NCBI GenBank assembly: GCA_003058495.1 | Contig: QBVC01000027.1 | Coordinates: forward strand, 80,183-144,182 | Length of the DNA: 64,000 nucleotides | Direction of reading: 5' to 3' | From: a gamma proteobacterium symbiont of Ctena orbiculata | GTDB taxonomy: Bacteria > Pseudomonadota > Gammaproteobacteria > Chromatiales > Chromatiaceae | Shown: piece after piece, positions 63,026 to 64,000 of the stretch | Layout: each line of letters opens with the position of its first letter | How positions within the stretch are numbered: the stretch's first letter is position 1 | Made by a program: the position numbers and the translations under genes | The notes under the pieces: generated by a model | The model's input: the letters and a program-made list of their open reading frames with translations, nothing else | Database searches by the model: none | Told to the model about the DNA's origin: nothing

Positions 63026-64000
63026 ACAGTCTGCATCTCTCTCAGGTGGCGGAGTTGATGAACGCAAGCTGGACCGGCGAGGATGTCAGTTTCAGCGCCG
63101 TCAGCACCGACAGCCGCACCCTGCTGGAGAGGGATCTCTATGTCGCCTTGAAGGGGCCCCGTTTCGATGGCCACGATTTCATCGCCCAGGCGCTGGAAAA
63201 AGGCGCGGTGGCGGTAATGGTGAGTCTGCCGCAGCGTCCCGAGATCCCGCAACTGCAGGTTTCCGATACCCGGCTGGGACTCGGTCGCCTGGCCGCCATC
63301 TGGCGAGACTATTTTTATGTGCCCTTGATTGCGATCACCGGCAGCAATGGCAAGACCACCGTCAAAGAGCTGTTGGCCGCGATCCTCCGGCAACGGGGCA
63401 GCGTGTTGGCCACAGCGGGTAACCTCAACAACGATATCGGCGTCCCCTTGACCCTGCTGCGCCTGCAGGAAGAGGCCTATGCGGTGGTCGAGATGGGGGC
63501 CAACCATCAGGGAGAGATCGGCTATCTGAGCCAGATCGCCCATCCCGACGTGGCCCTGATCACCAATGCGGGCGCCGCCCACCTGGAGGGCTTCGGCGAT
63601 CTGCTGGGGGTTGCCCAGGGGAAGGGGGAGATCCTCAGCGGACTCAAGGCCACCGGGGTGGGGGTGCTGAACGCCGACGACGAGTACTTCCCCCTGTGGC
63701 GGGATCTGCTCGGCGAACGCCGGATGTTGAGCTTCGGCAGCTCGGGGCATGCCAGTGTGCGCTGCGATCTCTCCCGGGCGGAGATGCGCTGGACCGACAG
63801 CGGCTATTACAACCAGATGCGGGTCGACTACCGGGAAGAGCAGTTCGATATCAGGCTGGCCCTCGCCGGACGCCACAACCTGATGAACGCCCTCGCCGCG
63901 GTCGCCGGCGCCCTGGCGATGGGGTGTACGGGACGGGAGATCGAACTTGGGCTGGCCGGCGTGGAGCCGGTGGCGGGTCGGCTGCAGATGCGTCTGTCGG
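63022..64000 (+). CDS. murF: UDP-MurNAc-tripeptide:D-Ala-D-Ala ligase, 3' end outside window
   Basis: Begins GTG at 63022 in the murE stop (MNSLHLSQVAELMNASWTGED). The visible 326 codons contain SADTDSRT-like VSTDSRT, the ATP loop ITGSNGKTTVKELLAAIL (about residue 107), AGNLNNDIGVPLTLLRL, and MGANHQGEIGYLSQIAHPDVALITNAGAAHLEGFGD, all characteristic. Ends cut by the window edge at 64000, so the C-terminal domain is not visible. Confidence 0.97.
   Translation, partial: MNSLHLSQVAELMNASWTGEDVSFSAVSTDSRTLLERDLYVALKGPRFDGHDFIAQALEKGAVAVMVSLPQRPEIPQLQVSDTRLGLGRLAAIWRDYFYVPLIAITGSNGKTTVKELLAAILRQRGSVLATAGNLNNDIGVPLTLLRLQEEAYAVVEMGANHQGEIGYLSQIAHPDVALITNAGAAHLEGFGDLLGVAQGKGEILSGLKATGVGVLNADDEYFPLWRDLLGERRMLSFGSSGHASVRCDLSRAEMRWTDSGYYNQMRVDYREEQFDIRLALAGRHNLMNALAAVAGALAMGCTGREIELGLAGVEPVAGRLQMRLS

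Overview
The window looks like chromosome of a GC-rich gammaproteobacterium. The support is a dcw cell-wall cluster in the usual order (mraZ-rsmH-ftsL-ftsI-murE-murF), a class A RNase P RNA, an NAD-linked formate dehydrogenase with a fused NuoE-NuoF-type subunit, a DsrE-family protein and a cytochrome c lipoprotein. A sulfur-oxidising or facultatively C1-using marine lineage would fit, but that is inference. No phage, transposase, CRISPR array or tRNA was seen.

The dominant feature, about 4.1 to 49.9 kb with interruptions, is what I read as an oxalate/glyoxylate regulon. A GntR/FCD regulator (4473-5165) sits beside pyruvate kinase. Its likely operator is the FadR-type palindrome T(G/T)GTATAC(A/C)A, usually extended to a 17-bp TGGTATA-NNN-TATACCA-like palindrome. 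It recurs in almost every promoter region of the relevant genes: pyk, gntR itself, gcl/panE-like, pntA/panD, the CoA-ligase/formate dehydrogenase operon, tctCBA, oxc-frc, nhaD and the divergent reductase/frc2 pair. At pyk, gcl, oxc and frc2 it lies between or over candidate -35/-10 boxes, which suggests repression.

The genes form a coherent pathway. Uptake would be by a tripartite tricarboxylate transporter (TctCBA). Two formyl-CoA:oxalate CoA-transferases and oxalyl-CoA decarboxylase give formyl-CoA and formate, and formate dehydrogenase yields NADH. Transhydrogenase (PntAB) could convert this to NADPH. A PanE-like reductase is a candidate oxalyl-CoA reductase giving glyoxylate. Glyoxylate carboligase, hydroxypyruvate isomerase, tartronate semialdehyde reductase (two copies) and glycerate 2-kinase lead to 2-phosphoglycerate, with pyruvate kinase and PEP carboxylase beyond. 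A SucCD/MtkAB-type CoA ligase and a CitE-like lyase could join glyoxylate to C4 acids through malyl-CoA. PanD (CoA precursor), NhaD (pH/Na+), a two-domain universal stress protein and a cyclophilin-fold protein are accessory members.

Other regions: 5.2-16 kb holds unrelated single genes (P-loop protein, histone-deacetylase-like hydrolase, histidine phosphatase, NHL protein, MipA/OmpV, CPBP protease, AraC regulator, cytochrome c, alpha/beta hydrolase, S-formylglutathione hydrolase). From 45.7 to 56.8 kb there are a Sel1 protein, a degenerate DCC protein, PAS protein, orphan ParD, lipoprotein, DsrE protein, an ECF sigma factor with a zinc anti-sigma, a GH13 enzyme and a basic protein. The right end holds rnpB and the dcw cluster, with murF cut by the window; ppc at the left end is also cut. 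Three copies of a short inverted repeat (13.5, 45.7, 47.3 kb) lie between genes.
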